From the NCBI RefSeq assembly GCF_048771995.1, contig NC_133043.1, forward strand, positions 8,016,501 to 8,080,500: a stretch of DNA of 64,000 nucleotides, read 5' to 3'. The position numbers were made by a program, and so were the translations under genes. This document shows positions 11,928 through 37,265 of the stretch, one piece after another (positions within the stretch are counted from its first letter, which is position 1; each line of letters opens with the position of its first letter). The notes under the pieces were generated by a model. The model was not told the DNA's origin. It made no database searches and saw nothing but the letters and a program-made list of their open reading frames with translations. This stretch comes from Taeniopygia guttata (Eukaryota; Chordata; Aves; Passeriformes; Estrildidae).

Positions 11928-14900
11928 CACACCTCCCTGCTCAGTTCAGCCTGCTGAGCTGAGGCTGGAGTGGCCACAGGGTTTGTGGTCCCCTCTGGGA
12001 GCTGGGGGCTTGGGGCAGGGTCCCACTGGAAGGTGGCTCCTCAGCCACATTTGCTGGACTGGGAGCCCAGAGCAGAGGAACCCTGTTCCATGTAAGAAGG
12101 AGCATCTGGGCTGGTTTGGTTTAAGCACATTCCCCATCAGTTAGGGGTGTCTGCTCCGGGCTTTGCCCCTCGCCACAGGCCAGGTACCCCAGAGCTGGGA
12201 GGGGACAGCAGCTCCTGAGCAGCTCCTGTCATTGTCACTTCCCTGCATGTCTCTTCCCCGCCAAGCTGAAGACATGGAACTGGGGAAATCCCAGTTCCTC
12301 AGTACGTCAGGTCTTTCCGAGGAAATTTGTGACAAAGCCTTCCAGCAATGTGGACAATGATTGCGGGATTGAACTGGGATCACCCCCAAACTGGGATGGA
12401 GATTCAGGCAGCAATCCAAGCCCAGATGGGTCTGGGGGGCTTCTGCTGCCTGCAGCCCCTTTTGTCCTCCAGCCTGACCCTGCAGAGAAGGCTCAGGCCA
12501 CAGGTACTGCTGGCACAGAGCTGGAGCATCAGGATTGCACACGGGTCTGCTGGGATCAGAGAAGCTGGGGGAAGGAAACCTGCAATAAGCACAGAGCATT
12601 TGTACAGGCTTTAGGCTAAATCCTTCCCTCCCTGGGTAGCAGCACTGCAAAGCTGTTTCCTGAAGCCTTGTTATTCCTTTTCAGGCTGGGACACTGCAGT
12701 TGGCAGCAGGGCTGGATTAGGAACGGGGAGAGAGAGGCCTGGGCTGCTGAGGGCATTGCTGGGTGAGCTGGGCTGGAAACCAGAGGCTTTGCTGCAGCAA
12801 AGGTCAGGGTGACAATCCAATATCTCCAGGTCAGTAGTCCAGAATGGCTCTGGGAGGAGAATAAAGGAGGAACTGGTGCTGTCGGCCTTATTCCACCCAG
12901 AATCCCAGGGCTGTTCCTGTTCTGGACAGGTTGGTGTCTTGAGGGTCTGGAGGAGGGATCCTCACTGCACCCCTGGAATCCCACCAGCACCAGGGCCTTG
13001 GGGCAGCTCCTGCAGCTCCTTCCCAAAGCACTCCCTGATGGATCTCATGTGGTGTCTGTCAGAAGGTCCCAGGGAGCTGACATCACAAGGGACACAACAA
13101 GTGGCCTGTTATTTTCCAGGAACCAAATGACAAGGCTGTCCCCATGCACCAGGAAGGGTGGACTCAGACCCAAAGGTCTGGATTTGGTGTCTGCCTTCAC
13201 CCCAGAGACAGCGGAGAAGTCAAAGGTGGGGATCTGCTATCATCCACATCCCACACACCGTGGAGCTGAAGTCTTGGGTTTTTTGCCTTTACCTCCCACT
13301 CAAGGATTAGGAGCCAAGTACATTTCTCATTGCACCCAGCACATGAGAGGAGGAGAGGCAACGTGGGAGGGCAAGGGAGGAGTGGGAGAAGCCATCGGCG
13401 GGTGGGCACAGACCCCTCAGGAACATGGCATGCCACAAGCAGAGGCTTGGAGGGCCTGGAAACCCATCCTCACCCTCTGCAGCTGGGATGGAGGCTGGCT
13501 TGAACAAACAATCGATCTCTTCCTGCTGTGCAGAAGCTCTGGGAGAAGCAGGCTCAGGCTCAGCAGGGACAAGGCACCACAGTGTCACCCCTTCATGGGG
13601 TCAGGTCCACAGGAGGGAGCTGGGAAGCAGGAGGGCTGTGAGAGGAGAGGGATCAGGGTGTGAATCCTCCATCAGAGAGATGGATTGATTTCTTCAGTAC
13701 GGATTATGCAGGCTGACCCCATCTCAGTGTCTGCACTGGCTGTGGGGACCGATTCTCTGTCCCCCTCCCTGAGCCCCAGGGGCCTGGACTGCCCTGTCTG
13801 AGCTCCCCGAGGGGAGCAATGGTGTCAAGGCAGCATCTTTCTCCTTCTGGAACAAGTCTCCTCCTAACCCCAAGCCCTTGAGAGCACCAGTCATGGGAAA
13901 CCATGGAAACGGGTGGCAGGCACGTGACAGCGTGTGCCTGCACTCCTGCCCTTGATTTATGTCCCACGTCTGGGACCAGACGCAGAAATGCAGAGCTGTT
14001 GGCATCCTTTGGGATTTTGAGGCGGTGCAGAATCAGCCCTGCTTCACTCCCCACCTCCTTTTGGGGAGCAGGATGGCACCCGGGAACGGGCTGGGCTCCT
14101 GCGGGGCCGGACGTGAGAAGGAGGCAGAAACCTGGAAAAGGCTGGGGGATTTCTCACTTTTCTAATGTTTTCTAATATTTGAATACTTCTAAATTCAGAC
14201 TTTTTGACTCCTGGTGCCAGGGAGTGAGGAAAAGCTCCTGCTGCACCTGGGCATCACGTGCCAGGCTCTGAGCCTGGGGTGGACTAAGACACCAGGTACA
14301 AAAGCTCAAAGATTTATTTTCTTTAAACACGCAGCAAGTGATAACCAACCCTCGACCCAGATTATCTCCCCAGTGTTCACACTGGTCAATATTTGATTTT
14401 TCCCCTTTTTGAAAGCACTTGCACTACATAGCAATTTTGCTCTGGGTTTAAGCTAAGTCTAAAGCACCTCTCCCCCTGCCCCTCGGGGAAGGTGACAAGC
14501 TCGGCTGTGCCATCCCCAGCCCAGAGGGGTTTCTCTGCTGCCCGGTGACCACCTGGGGACACTGTAGTTAATGTTTGAGCTGGGGCTCATGGCTGCTCCT
14601 CCCAGGGGCTAATGGGCAGAAGGCAAATGCAAACTTGGTGAAAATCTGATGATTCAGCAGCTGCTGCTGGTGTTATTGAGCGATTCCTGACCTGTGGCAG
14701 GGTCGGGTTGGCCACATTGCTCTGTTGCCACCCTGGTGGGTTCAGCAGCTGGCAGCCAAGGGGCTCAGGGCTGTGTGGGGCTCCCGGTCTGTCCCAGCAC
14801 ATGTTCCCCAAGGGACCCACAGCAAGGGATCTGTGGGCAGCGTGTTCTCCACCAGCTCTCCTTAGCTCTGCAAGAGCAAATTTGCTGACACCACCAGTGT

Positions 14901-15685
14901 GGGGAGGTGGCCAAGGCTGGTTTGGAGGAGAAATACAGCAAAAAGCCTCGACAGCTCCGCAATAACAAATCTCCAGCCCCTCAGGGGGCTCAGCCACCCC
15001 TCAAGGCTGTCACACCAGCAGCCCGTCTGTCTGTCTGTCTGTCTGCCCTGGCAGCTCCGCTTTTCTCTGATCCCCCCGGGCCACTCGTGGTTATTACAAG
15101 TCTCTCCTTAGGATTTTCCTGCTCTCTGTGCCGTGGGTTTAACATGCCGGGAATGGCATTTGGGTAAGAAGCAGCCCCGAAAGCACACCCACGGAGGCGG
15201 CGGGGAGCCCGGAGTGGAGGTGTTCCCTGCCAAGGAGTGATGCAGCCGACAATAAAACCTTCATTTCACGAGTGCCTTAACTCTGGGTGCCTTTCAGCTG
15301 GGTCGTGCCACGAGAAGGGAGAGCAAATTCTCAGCATTAAAGAGGTCCCTGTGGGACAGACCGTGATCTCTTTTAGGGGGCAGAGAGATTCTCGCAGTGG
15401 GGAGGCCTCGTGCCCCCCTCTCCACCCAAGAATTGGAGGTGAGAGGTCTGTCCTTCCAAACATCACCTCCTGCAAAACCAGCGAGTGCAAAGAGCAGAGC
15501 CGGGGCAGAAGTCGGCACAGCCAGAGGTTGGGCTAACTTTAACTCAGCACTCTGGATTCTGAATTTCCTCCGAGCTGTTTACAAAGGGCTGGAAAAAAAA
15601 CTTCCAGCACTACCTCCCCCCCACCCCGTCAGCCCCGTCCTGATGTTGCCCAGAACATCTCTCTCATCCCTCCCTTTCAGGGAGG

Positions 15686-15712
15686 AAAAAAAAAAAAAAA
15701 AAAAAAAAAAAA
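15686..15712 (+). repeat. Poly(A) run in purine-rich tract
   Basis: About 27 consecutive A residues followed by GGAAAGGAGGGAGG-type sequence to about 15758. It lies about 430 bases upstream of the CYGB start codon. Confidence 0.9.
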
Positions 15713-15909
15713 GGAAAGGAGGGAGGAGTGGGAGAGAGGAGGAGAGAGGGAGAAAGTGAGCTCACGTTCACACATTGGTGAAGAGGCTGGTCTTGCAATG
15801 CCTTTGAATATTTTACTTTTAGGCAGTTCCTCACCAGTCAGCCACACACATCCGAGGCGAGCTGAAGCTAACTACAGCCATGGACAGCACTAGGAGATCT
15901 CAAATCTAA

Positions 15910-27858
<11,949 letters not shown>

Positions 27859-28847
27859 GCGCCCCGGGGGCCACGAGAGGGGCAGGGAGGGCTTCGCTCA
27901 CCCCAGGACTTCACTCTGGTCTCTTCTCAAGGTCTTTGCTCGGTTTGGGGAGCCCGGTAGGGCCAGTTCTGTCAGCTGCCAAGTCACAATTTGATCTCCA
28001 TGGGGTTTAAAAACAAACTAAATAAGCCAAAAAAACCACAGAACCATGAAGGGTGTGGGTGGGTCGGGGTGAAGCGGTTGCAGGGGACGCTGGAAGGGGA
28101 TGCAGAGGGCGAGGGGAGAGCATTGGTTGTTGGCTCCATCTTCCTGTCCTGGCCTGTCCATCACCACCTCCCAAATCCTGCACCTCACCTGCACCATCTC
28201 AAAGTCCCTTGCACAAGTGCTGCCACCCTGTCCGCTGAGGAACAGCACAACCCTCATTTTCCATGTGAAGCCCCTGGTTAAACCTGGCTTTTGGGGCACA
28301 CCTGGAGGCCTCTGACTGGCACCGAGAACGCTTTGCTTTGCACTTTGAGTATCACCTGGCAGGGCTGGCAGCCAGAGCCACTCTGGGTGCTCCAGGTGGG
28401 CAGCAGCGCTCACCTCTCCTGTCACCCACAGTCCCTGTCCTTGGCTGGCTGCTGCAAACCCTCCTGGGCTGGGAGAGAAGCTCCCCACAGCACCAGAGAG
28501 CGGGAAGGAGGGGGATGCCTTTGGGGGGATCCCTCATGGCTCGGAGCCTGGGGTGTAGGGGGGATCCCTGTGTCATATTGGGGAGCTGGTGAGTCCACCC
28601 ACTGCCCTCCAGCTCCCTGAGGAGGGGCTTGGGTAGCACAGGATGTGCCCGGTGTGTGTGGGTCTGTCTGCCCAGCTCTGCCCTCTCCGTGAGAACGGGG
28701 GTCAGGCTGTGACTAGGGGAAGGAAAGATGGCACAGACATATCAGGAGGGATTTCTGGTTATGAGGAAAGGTCCCTTCTCTGTTAATATTAATAAACACC
28801 TTGTATAGAGCATATTCCTGCCCTCCTGGTGAAACTGGGTTCCTCCC

Positions 28848-28853
28848 AATAAA
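28848..28853 (+). promoter_or_regulatory. Candidate proximal poly(A) signal for CYGB
   Basis: AATAAA about 990 bases after the CYGB stop codon. There is no transcript evidence; a second AATAAA lies about 60 bases upstream. Confidence 0.35.
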
Positions 28854-31800
28854 GTGCCTGGTAGAAATCAGCCCACGCAGGAGCTGTGTCCCTCCTGGGG
28901 ACAGCAGGGCTCCTGCCTGTGCCTGACAAAGGCTTCTCCCACACCCCCCAGAACGTGGCTGCAGGGTTTGGAGCACTCATCCCACCTCCAGCACCAGCTC
29001 CTCCTGAACCTCCAGGTCGGTCTGCCTGGTTTGTGCCTCAGTTTCCCCTGCAGATATGAAAATGGGAGGAGGAGCAGCCCCGTTGCCTCCTACCCACACG
29101 TGGTTGGGTTTATAACATTTCTGGGAACTGAATGGCAAAGGATTGAGGATGAAATGTCAGATGTGCTGGGAATCTTTGGAATCCTTGCCACCCAATATTT
29201 CCCTGAAGGCCTCTGCTATTTTTAGAGCTCAAGCATTAAGGGCAATGTTATCTGTTGAAGTGGGAGGAGGGTTCCCTTCTGAGATTCCCTCTGGCCTCGT
29301 TCCACCGCTGTCCTGGAGAGCTGGCAGCTTCCTGAGAGAGACCAGCTCCTCTCCTGGATGCCAGCTGGACAGGCAACAAGCCCACAGTTCCAGCTGGGAT
29401 CCCACAGCCACCTTGGGGACATCCCTCCACTGTGGGGGCAGTGCCACTCCTCCAGAGCAGACAGACAGAATCTCCTGCTTTGCTCACCTGTGCTTTTAAT
29501 CATCCCCAAGAACAGGTTTATTATGTCTCAAAACAGCCCCAGGACTCCAATAACGTCAGTGCAGCCACTCTGGCCTTGCAGTTCTTTCCTTCCTGCATCC
29601 CACTGATGGAGAGGAGCAGCAGGGCCTGGAGCAGTGGCATGTCCTGGGTGGCAGGAACAGTTGGGGCACAGCCGTGTGTGGCATGGCAGCGTGCAGGATC
29701 CAGGAAGGGACAGGCACAGGGTAGGCTCTCAGAGTCAGCATCCCCAAAATCCAGCCCAGCAGCCCACACTGGTGGAGGTGCCAATGGCTGCTGCCTCCAG
29801 CTCACCCTGCTCATCCCTCGAGGGGCAGTGGAGGCATCCCTCAAACAGCTGCTGCTGCCTGGGGTGGGGAGGGATGGGAAAAGCCTGTTCAGCCACTGAC
29901 TTCCCTCCAGTGAGGGATCACTTGGATCAGGACTGTTAGATGACATTTGTGTGTGTGCACATCACGGGACTCACGGCTCTGCTGACTCCTGCCGAGGCCT
30001 TGGGGCCAGCAGCACATATTTCTGAGCAGTTCATTTCTCTGAGGAGTTCATGTGCTCCCTGTGCTCTGTGGACGCTGGGCCAGGGATGTTTCCGTACAGG
30101 GATGTTTCATCTTTAGACAAAATTTGCACATTAACCTTTGAGGTTAATCATCTCCAGGTGGGAATTTTATTTTTGCAGCGCAAACCCTTCCCCTCCCTCC
30201 CTCCCCACAACCAAAACTGGGCTCCCAGTCTGCAGAGAAGCCACTTTGGAGAGTCTGGAAATTCTCCATGCTCATGCCCAGCCTACCCGTGTGCCTTGGC
30301 TTTTGGGGAGCAGCAGCAGGGAGGTGCCCCCACCTCCCCATTAAACAGTGCTTTGGTTTCTCCTTTCTTTTTTTACATCCCTAGAAAAAGCTGGCCCGTG
30401 GCCCCCTGCGCCCACGTGTGCGTGTGCTGGGCTTTGGGTTGTTTCCAGGCACTTTTTCCTAAAGCAGATCCAGATGTGTGCAGCTGCTGTCCCTCGAGGA
30501 GCACCCCCCCCATCAGCCAAATTTCAGGCCACTCCAAAAGATGCAAACAAAACCACGTTTATTTTTATCAGCTTTGTAGGAAGTAACACGGAGCAGGAGG
30601 GCGGCCGGGGCAAGGCTCGGGAGGGGAGGGGAGGAGATGAAACGCCTGCAGCAAAGGAGGCACTGCTGAAATCCAGCAACATTCTCATCTGGGGGGAGAT
30701 GAAGATCAACAGAGTAAGGAAAAAGTACCATTCCAGAGTGACAGGGCTGATAAATGCCATGTGGAAGAGCAGAAAGGGGGGGGCATGTTCTGGCTCTGTG
30801 CATGGCTCTCCAGCACACACACACACACACACACACACCCATGCACAGCCATTCCCTGGCCCTGCCAGCCCACTGATCCCACCACAGCTGACTGGGGACC
30901 CCTTTATCCCCCTTTTGTTCAGGTCTTGCTCTCTGGGGCTTGATCTTTCACTTCCTGGTACACTTAAGCTGAGTTTTGCTCTCCTTGGTGGCGGCAGGTA
31001 AGGACCAACTTGCAAAGTCTTTTCCCCAGAGCTCACAGGTGGGAAGCTGAGGCATCACTGCCAGCACATGTTGGGGGCCAGCTGGTCTCTCCCCTGCCCG
31101 TGGAGGATCCCTGTGCCCCCCAGACCCAGCCAACCCCTGGCATTATCATCAGGGCTGGGCTTGGAGCTGTGATGCAGGTGGGAAAGCCTTTGTGCCCCCT
31201 GCCAGAGGCAGAGAAATGCTGAGTGAGGGAGGATTTGGCATCCTCCTTGAGGGGCAGCGTCCTCCTTGAGCACCTGGTCCTGGTCTCTTTGGCAGCACCC
31301 ACTCACATCAAGCTGCTCGTGTCCCCTCCCCTGAGCTCAGTGTTTGGTCAGAGGAGCTGAGCAGAGCGGGGGGCACTGGGTTGGGATGGGGCACAGATCC
31401 CACCCACCACGTGTCCCCCTCCACAGCCAACATTCCTGGCAGCTTAGCTCTGCGGGCACCCAGCTGGAGAGACCCCCTGACACCACCAGAACCATCCTGG
31501 GCCTCGTGCCACCAACCTCATCTTCTCTTGGGGGGTGACAAATCCCCAAGGCAGCCGAGCCACGAGCTCTCCCAGGGAAGGGTCACAGCGTCCCCCCACC
31601 GTCTGAGGGGATGCTCAGCGACTTCAGGGGGGACCAGATGTCCCCTGGCTGGGCTCTGGTGCCAGCACTCAGCCTTCCCTGCCCCTGGCCACAGGGAAGC
31701 TGCCCTGGGATGTGGGAGTGAGGGCTGCTCGGGGCAGCACCATCAGTGGCAGGCAGAGGGATAAAAGGGAAACCCACACGCTGACCTTGGACCAGCTTAG

Positions 31801-31968
31801 GGAAAGGGAGGGACAAACCACCTGCCTGGCTCTGACCTCTGCCAGGCTGCAGCGCTCGATTCTTTTTCCACAGCTGAAGTTGTCTCTAATTGTTGGTATG
31901 TCTGCCCCAGCCCCAGCGTGACCCACAGGCACTGATGTAACTCCGTGTCTTTCCTGTTCCTGCTGCAG

Positions 31969-32125
31969 ATCCTGTTCATGTTCGTGTTCCCCGGCGCTTC
32001 CGTGCTGGTTTTATACCTGAGTTCCGTGTATATGGGTGTAACTTGTTTTTCTTTTTGTAGGTTTTTAGTATGTTTGTAATCGGACAAAAATGGTGTTATT
32101 AAACTGAAACTTGTATCTTCAGTGG
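31969..32125 (+). other. Candidate distal 3' end or terminal exon of CYGB
   Basis: A CTGCTGCAG acceptor-like site precedes a 111-base open stretch starting ATCCTGTTCATGTTCGTG, then T-rich sequence and ATTAAA at 32098-32103. Composition is distinct from the surrounding GC-rich DNA. It may be a conserved end of a long CYGB 3' UTR or a separate terminal exon; I cannot assign it firmly. Confidence 0.35.
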
Positions 32126-35100
32126 ATAAATCAATCAAACCCCCTCCAGCTCTGCTTGGTTTCTTTCTGATGGGGTGGCTGGAAGGTGAGGGGGTGTTGG
32201 GGGGCTGCCCTGTGGCCATGTGGCTCTGAGGGTTCCTGCTCACTCTGAGGGAGATTTTTGGCAGCAAAGGGGGTGGATGTGCCCACCAAGGGTGGCAGAG
32301 GTGGCTGGAGGCATCTTAGCAGTGCACTCTGCTGGGGAGGGAGGGGTCTGCCCCTCCTCCAGGCTCTTCACTTGGCTTCCAGGTACATCCTGGAAACCAG
32401 CAGAGTCTCTGCCTGGATCAGGAGCTATTCCTGTGCCTTTGGCAGCCCAGCCAGTCCAAAATGCTTGCCAATGGCCACAACGTGCAGCGACCACGACCAC
32501 CAAGGACTGTGAGACTGTTCCCAGCCTGTGAAAATAACAAACAGCTCCCTGAGCAGCAGCAGCCCAGTTTTCCACGTCTCAGTCCCTGGTGGCTCCTCCT
32601 GCCCCTCTCGCTGAGGCTGGATCACGTTGCAGGGGGATGGAGCCCAGAAGGGTTGGGTCACTTTGTGGTTTCCCCCCGTGGGTCTTTCCAGCTCCCTTTT
32701 TTTGCAAAACAGGCCCTCTCAAGTTCAGTTGACACTGGCCAATCTTTCCAAAGCTGTTGGCAGAGGATGGACAGACAGACAGACTCATGCTATGGTCCCA
32801 ATAGCCCCATTGCTGTGGAGGCTTGGAAAACAAATTCAAGCAATCCTGTTTATTGTGCTCCTCTTTACCCCAAATCCAAGACCATTTTCCAGGGATGGGA
32901 AAACCCATCCCATCAGGGTGGTAGAAAATAGCAGCGCCTTACCACAAATAATTTTAGGGGAGCAATCCCAGCTTTGGACTGAGGCTGGGGGGACACTCTT
33001 CTGAGAGGGAGGAGGGCAGAGATTGGTGCCTTGGAGGCTGCTCAGGGTCTTGGGGAGCCTGGTGCCAACTTCTCCTGTTGGGCTGAAGGCAACAATTCTG
33101 TTCTCCAGCCCCCCAGGTTGGAGAAAACAGCAGTTGAGTGGTGTAGTTTTGCATGGGCAGGCACCTGAGCTACTCTGGAGTCCCCAAGCCCCAATTAGAA
33201 GGGTGGCCTTGCAAGAGGAGCCTTTTTATTTCCTACAGCTTCACAAAACTGAGCCCAACCAGCCATGGCCACAGAGAAGGGATCCAGAGGCCTGCTCACG
33301 TGGGGAGGGAAACGAGTGCCTGGTTCTATCTGTCTTCTCCTGCTGTGTCTTTTCTTGTGGGGTAAAAAGCCACTTGGTGCTGTTAATGTGATTAATAAGC
33401 CGTCCTCGGAGTCTCTGCCACATCCTGTACATGCTTCCAGGCAGAAGTGAACAGTCAGCAGAGCCTGCACACTGCTCTGCTCCAGATGGGAACCATCAGC
33501 TGGGAAACCACGAGCAAAAGGACTCAGCTCTGCAGTGGGGAGGCTGCAGTGGGCACCCAAAGCTCCCAGACCTTTGCACGCTGAGCTGAGAGTAGCCAGG
33601 ACCAGCAGCAGCCAGAGGGTGCTAAAATGGGGCTGTTTTTCCTAACAGCTTGTTGAAAAGGAGCAGGGAATTTCAGCATTACCTTGCAGGGAGAAAGTAT
33701 GTACACAGCCCTTCACTTCGTACTAATATTTACCCCCAGATCCTGTCACGTCAGGGTGGCTGTGACGATCACACCCTGACCCAAACCCTGTGGCCTCACC
33801 AGGCTCTGAGAAAGCAGCTTGGTGGCCCCAGTGCTGTTTTGTGGGCTGAGAGATGGAGGGAAGGAGGGATTTGATAGCTAAGGGATGTGCTGCAGCTCCA
33901 GGGAAGCCTCTCCATCCCCAGCAGTGGCCACAGGGCCCGGTGCTCCTGCCCAAAGCCCGTCACAAGCCGGGGGAGCGGTGGCTCCACCGTCCTGCTGCTG
34001 GTGTGGGGTCAGAGGTGACACATCTGCACCGTGTGTCCTGGTGACAGCTGAGGTCACTGTGAGGGACAGGCAGAAATGCAGCTGCAGGGGAGAGATTAGG
34101 AAAGCGAATATGCAATAACTGCACTGCAGTTTTGAATATGGCTATTGAAATTCCTCGGAAACCCCATCCCATGGGAGCTGGCAGTAAGGAGAAGTGCTCC
34201 CATAGGTGTGGGGTGGCACAGGGTGAGAAGCCTCGGGAGACAGAGCTTGCAGATTCCCACCAGCTTGAAGGACACGTCCCTTCTTCCTCTGTGTTATCTG
34301 CACCAGGATAAGAGCCAGGAGCTCCAGGAATCCTGCCATGGCCACCCTCACCAGTGTGGGGGTTTTGGTGGCTCCTCGCTCTGAGCAAAGCCCCCAGGGA
34401 GAAGAAAAAAGGCAGGAAAACACCCTGGCAGCCCAGTGGGGCTGACACTGAGCAGGAGCCAGCCCTTCCTTCCATGCCCGGCTCCTCTTCAGCCTGATGT
34501 GGTTTATCTGAGCAGCGCTGGATGTAAACGCTGTCAGCTCCAGCCGGGATTAATTCCCGGCAGTTTGGCAGCCGGGATGAAATCACAGCGCTGCGGGAGG
34601 GGCTGGAGGAAGGGGGGAAACGCACATCTCAGACTGAAAAATCCTCCCGCTTAATTTACAGCCGGGTTTCTCTTCTCAGAGGCACTGGTGAGAGAGAGAG
34701 CAAAGCCGGGGGCAGAGGGAGGATGGGGAGAGCACCGGCAGCAGGAGGAGGGCAAGGCTGGCATCCCAGGGAGGGCACAGGAGCTGCCCCCAGCCCAACC
34801 CCATCACCCTCAGGACCCCCCGGGTGCCGCTGGAGGATGGGCACAGGGATGCTCCTGGACCACCCGAACCCCGAGAGGTGGCACCGTGCCCGGCAGGAGC
34901 CCCCGCTGCTCCCTGCTGGCATGGGGGGCACTGCCAGCCCCTCTCTGATGAGCACCCACCGCCCTCTCCTCGGGGAACAAACCACCAAAAAACACATTCT
35001 GGTTGAATATCCCCATCTCTCGCCAAGAGATCACCCAAGGACTTTGCTGCTCGGGGGATTCCAGCCCGAAATAGGTGGGGCTGACACTGCTGTTTATTGC

Positions 35101-36583
35101 AAATCCTTTCTATTAATTGATAAATGTATTTTCTTTAAGGGAAAGCTTTGGAAAACTGCCCCGCTCCGCTGTTGTTTCAAGGCTGATGTTCCAAACCGAT
35201 CCTGAAATAAAATAAACATCGGGCTGTGCCACATTGCTATAGTTTATATTTATATAGCAGAGGGGTTTGGTTTGAGGATACTTTTCTAAGGAATAGTGTG
35301 GCTTTCATTTACTTTCTTTGGATATTTAAATAAATAACCACAAATGCTTTCACTTATTTTCATTGTTTTCTTGGTAGAGGACTAAAAGCCAGGCAGTGCA
35401 CAGGCAGATAAATTGATTTATTTTGAACTTAGGAAAGCCGATGCCCCATCTGTCTGCCAAGAGCTGTGCACCACTTGGGGCTCTGCAGACAGCAAATTAT
35501 GATTATACTCAGGATTTAATTTTTTTTTTAATATTTCATATATATCTACATAAAATGTAGTCCCTGGCCTGCATCTGCCAGGGCACTGGCTGGATAAATA
35601 TCAGCGGGATGGGAAGATCGCTTGGCAAAGGTCAGCGCTTTGCTCGGATCCTTCTTCCTCTCCAGGGCATCCTCGGGGCATCCTCTGCCCCAGCCCGAGC
35701 CCCAGAGCCGGGGCACAAACAGGTCCCTACCAAGCCAAGCTATTCCAGCTTTGACAGCTGACTGAGCAGCCACTAGAAAAGAGATTCCCAAGGTTGGACC
35801 ATCCTAGGTTATTTCACAGAGTTGAGGGAGCAGGCAGCTCCCAGCCTCCTGACCTTTCCTGCTCCACTAAATCACTCCAGAGTCCTCCCAAGAGTTTATT
35901 CTTTGAGAAAGCAATAAGAGAGGAGAAACCCCAGAAGACAAACTCCCACCAGCTTCCCTTTGATTACATTTGATATTGTTTTACTTCTTAATGCTTTCCC
36001 ACTGTAGCTGGCCGAGGAGGAAGGGAGGGAGGGAGGGCCAGAGGGCAGGAGGAGACAGAAAGGGGCAAATATACAAATTTTCCCACTAATATCTGTGGCT
36101 GAGGGTGGCTCAGTCAGGATCTGAGGGTAACAGTGACTCTGAGGATGGGTGTCGGGGTCCCCCAGTTGCCCAGGCTGTGAACTGGGGTGAGCAGGAGCAT
36201 CCCTGTCTCTGCTGGGGCACGGGGGCAGCTGCAGAGCCTGGCACGGGCGGGCAGTGGGTGCTGGTCCCCATGTCCCAGCCCCTCGATGGCTGAGGCAGGT
36301 GACAATGACACCACAAGCTCCACGTGGCACACAGCCGGGTGGCACTGCCGGTGGGAAGCCTTTGGAGGAGCTTTCCTCCCAGAACCAGACATGAGTTCCC
36401 AGTTTGCCCAACAGGAAAAACTTCTCCTGTTTTTGTATGAAGCACCAAGAGCCACGTTGTCCCCAGGGCTGCTGGTGAGCTGGGCAGGGGTGACAGCTGT
36501 GACACCGGCGTGGCACCAGCGGACACTGGTGGCAGGGAGGTGACAGAGAAGGCAGTGCTGAGCGATGGCAGAGGCTGAGCATC
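32126..36583. other. Intergenic region between CYGB and RHBDF2
   Basis: No gene seen. An AT-rich stretch at about 35080-35560 with homopolymer runs and TATATA motifs stands out from the GC-rich surroundings. The only repeats noticed are GACA runs near 32770. Confidence 0.55.
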
Positions 36584-37265
36584 CCCTGCTGCTGCTGCTG
36601 CTGGAGCAGCTTCCATCCCTGCCAGAGCAGTTCCATCCCTGCTGGAGCAGCTTCCATCCCCTTCCATCCCTTCTGGAGCAGTTTCCATCCCTTCTGGAGC
36701 AGCTTCCATCCCTTCTGGAGCAGTTTCCATCCCTGCCAGAGCAGTTCCATCCCTTCTGGAGCAGCTTCCATCCCTGCTGGAGCAGTTTCCATCCCGTTCC
36801 ATCCCTGCTGGAGCAGTTTCCATCCCTGCCAGAGCAGTTCCATCCCTTCTGGAGGAGCTTCCATCCCTGCTGGAGCAGTTCCATCCCTTCTGGAGCAGTT
36901 TCCATCCCGTTCCATCCCTGCTGGAGCAGTTTCCATCCCGTTCCATCCCTTCTGGAGCAGTTTCCATCCCTTCTGGAGCAGTTTCCACCCCTGCCAGAGC
37001 AGTTCCATCCCTTCTGGAGCAGTTTCCATCCCTTCTGGAGCAGTTTCCATCCCTGCTGGAGCAGCTTCCATCCCGTTCCATCCCTTCTGGAGCAGTTTCC
37101 ATCCCTGCTGGAGCAACTTCCATCCCTGCCAGAGCAGTTCCATCCCTTCTGGAGCAGCTTCCATCCCATTCCATCCCTTCTGGAGCAGTTTCCATCCCTC
37201 CTGGAGCAGTTTCCACCCCTGCCAGAGCAGTTTCCATCCCTCCTGGAGCAGTTTCCATCCCTTCG
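36584..37265. repeat. 20/21-bp minisatellite, about 33 copies
   Basis: Tandem units of the form TTTCCATCCCTTCTGGAGCAG, alternating with variants reading CTGCTGGAGCAG or CTGCCAGAGCAG. Most units are 20 or 21 bases. The array stays open in several frames on both strands, producing the apparent 370-607 residue proteins here; these are artefacts of the repeat. Confidence 0.95.

Larger units (their letters stand above)
27859..32125 (+). other. CYGB 3' flank / possible long 3' UTR
   Basis: No coding exon recognised. AATAAA hexamers occur near 28790 and 28848, either of which could end a short transcript. An ATTAAA at 32098 is the candidate distal end. A CA run near 30813-30838 and purine-rich segments account for several open frames. 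Confidence 0.5.

Noticed and set aside
12809-13663. 284-residue plus-strand frame between PRCD and CYGB
   Set aside because: No similarity to any family I know, irregular composition, and overlapping frames on both strands.
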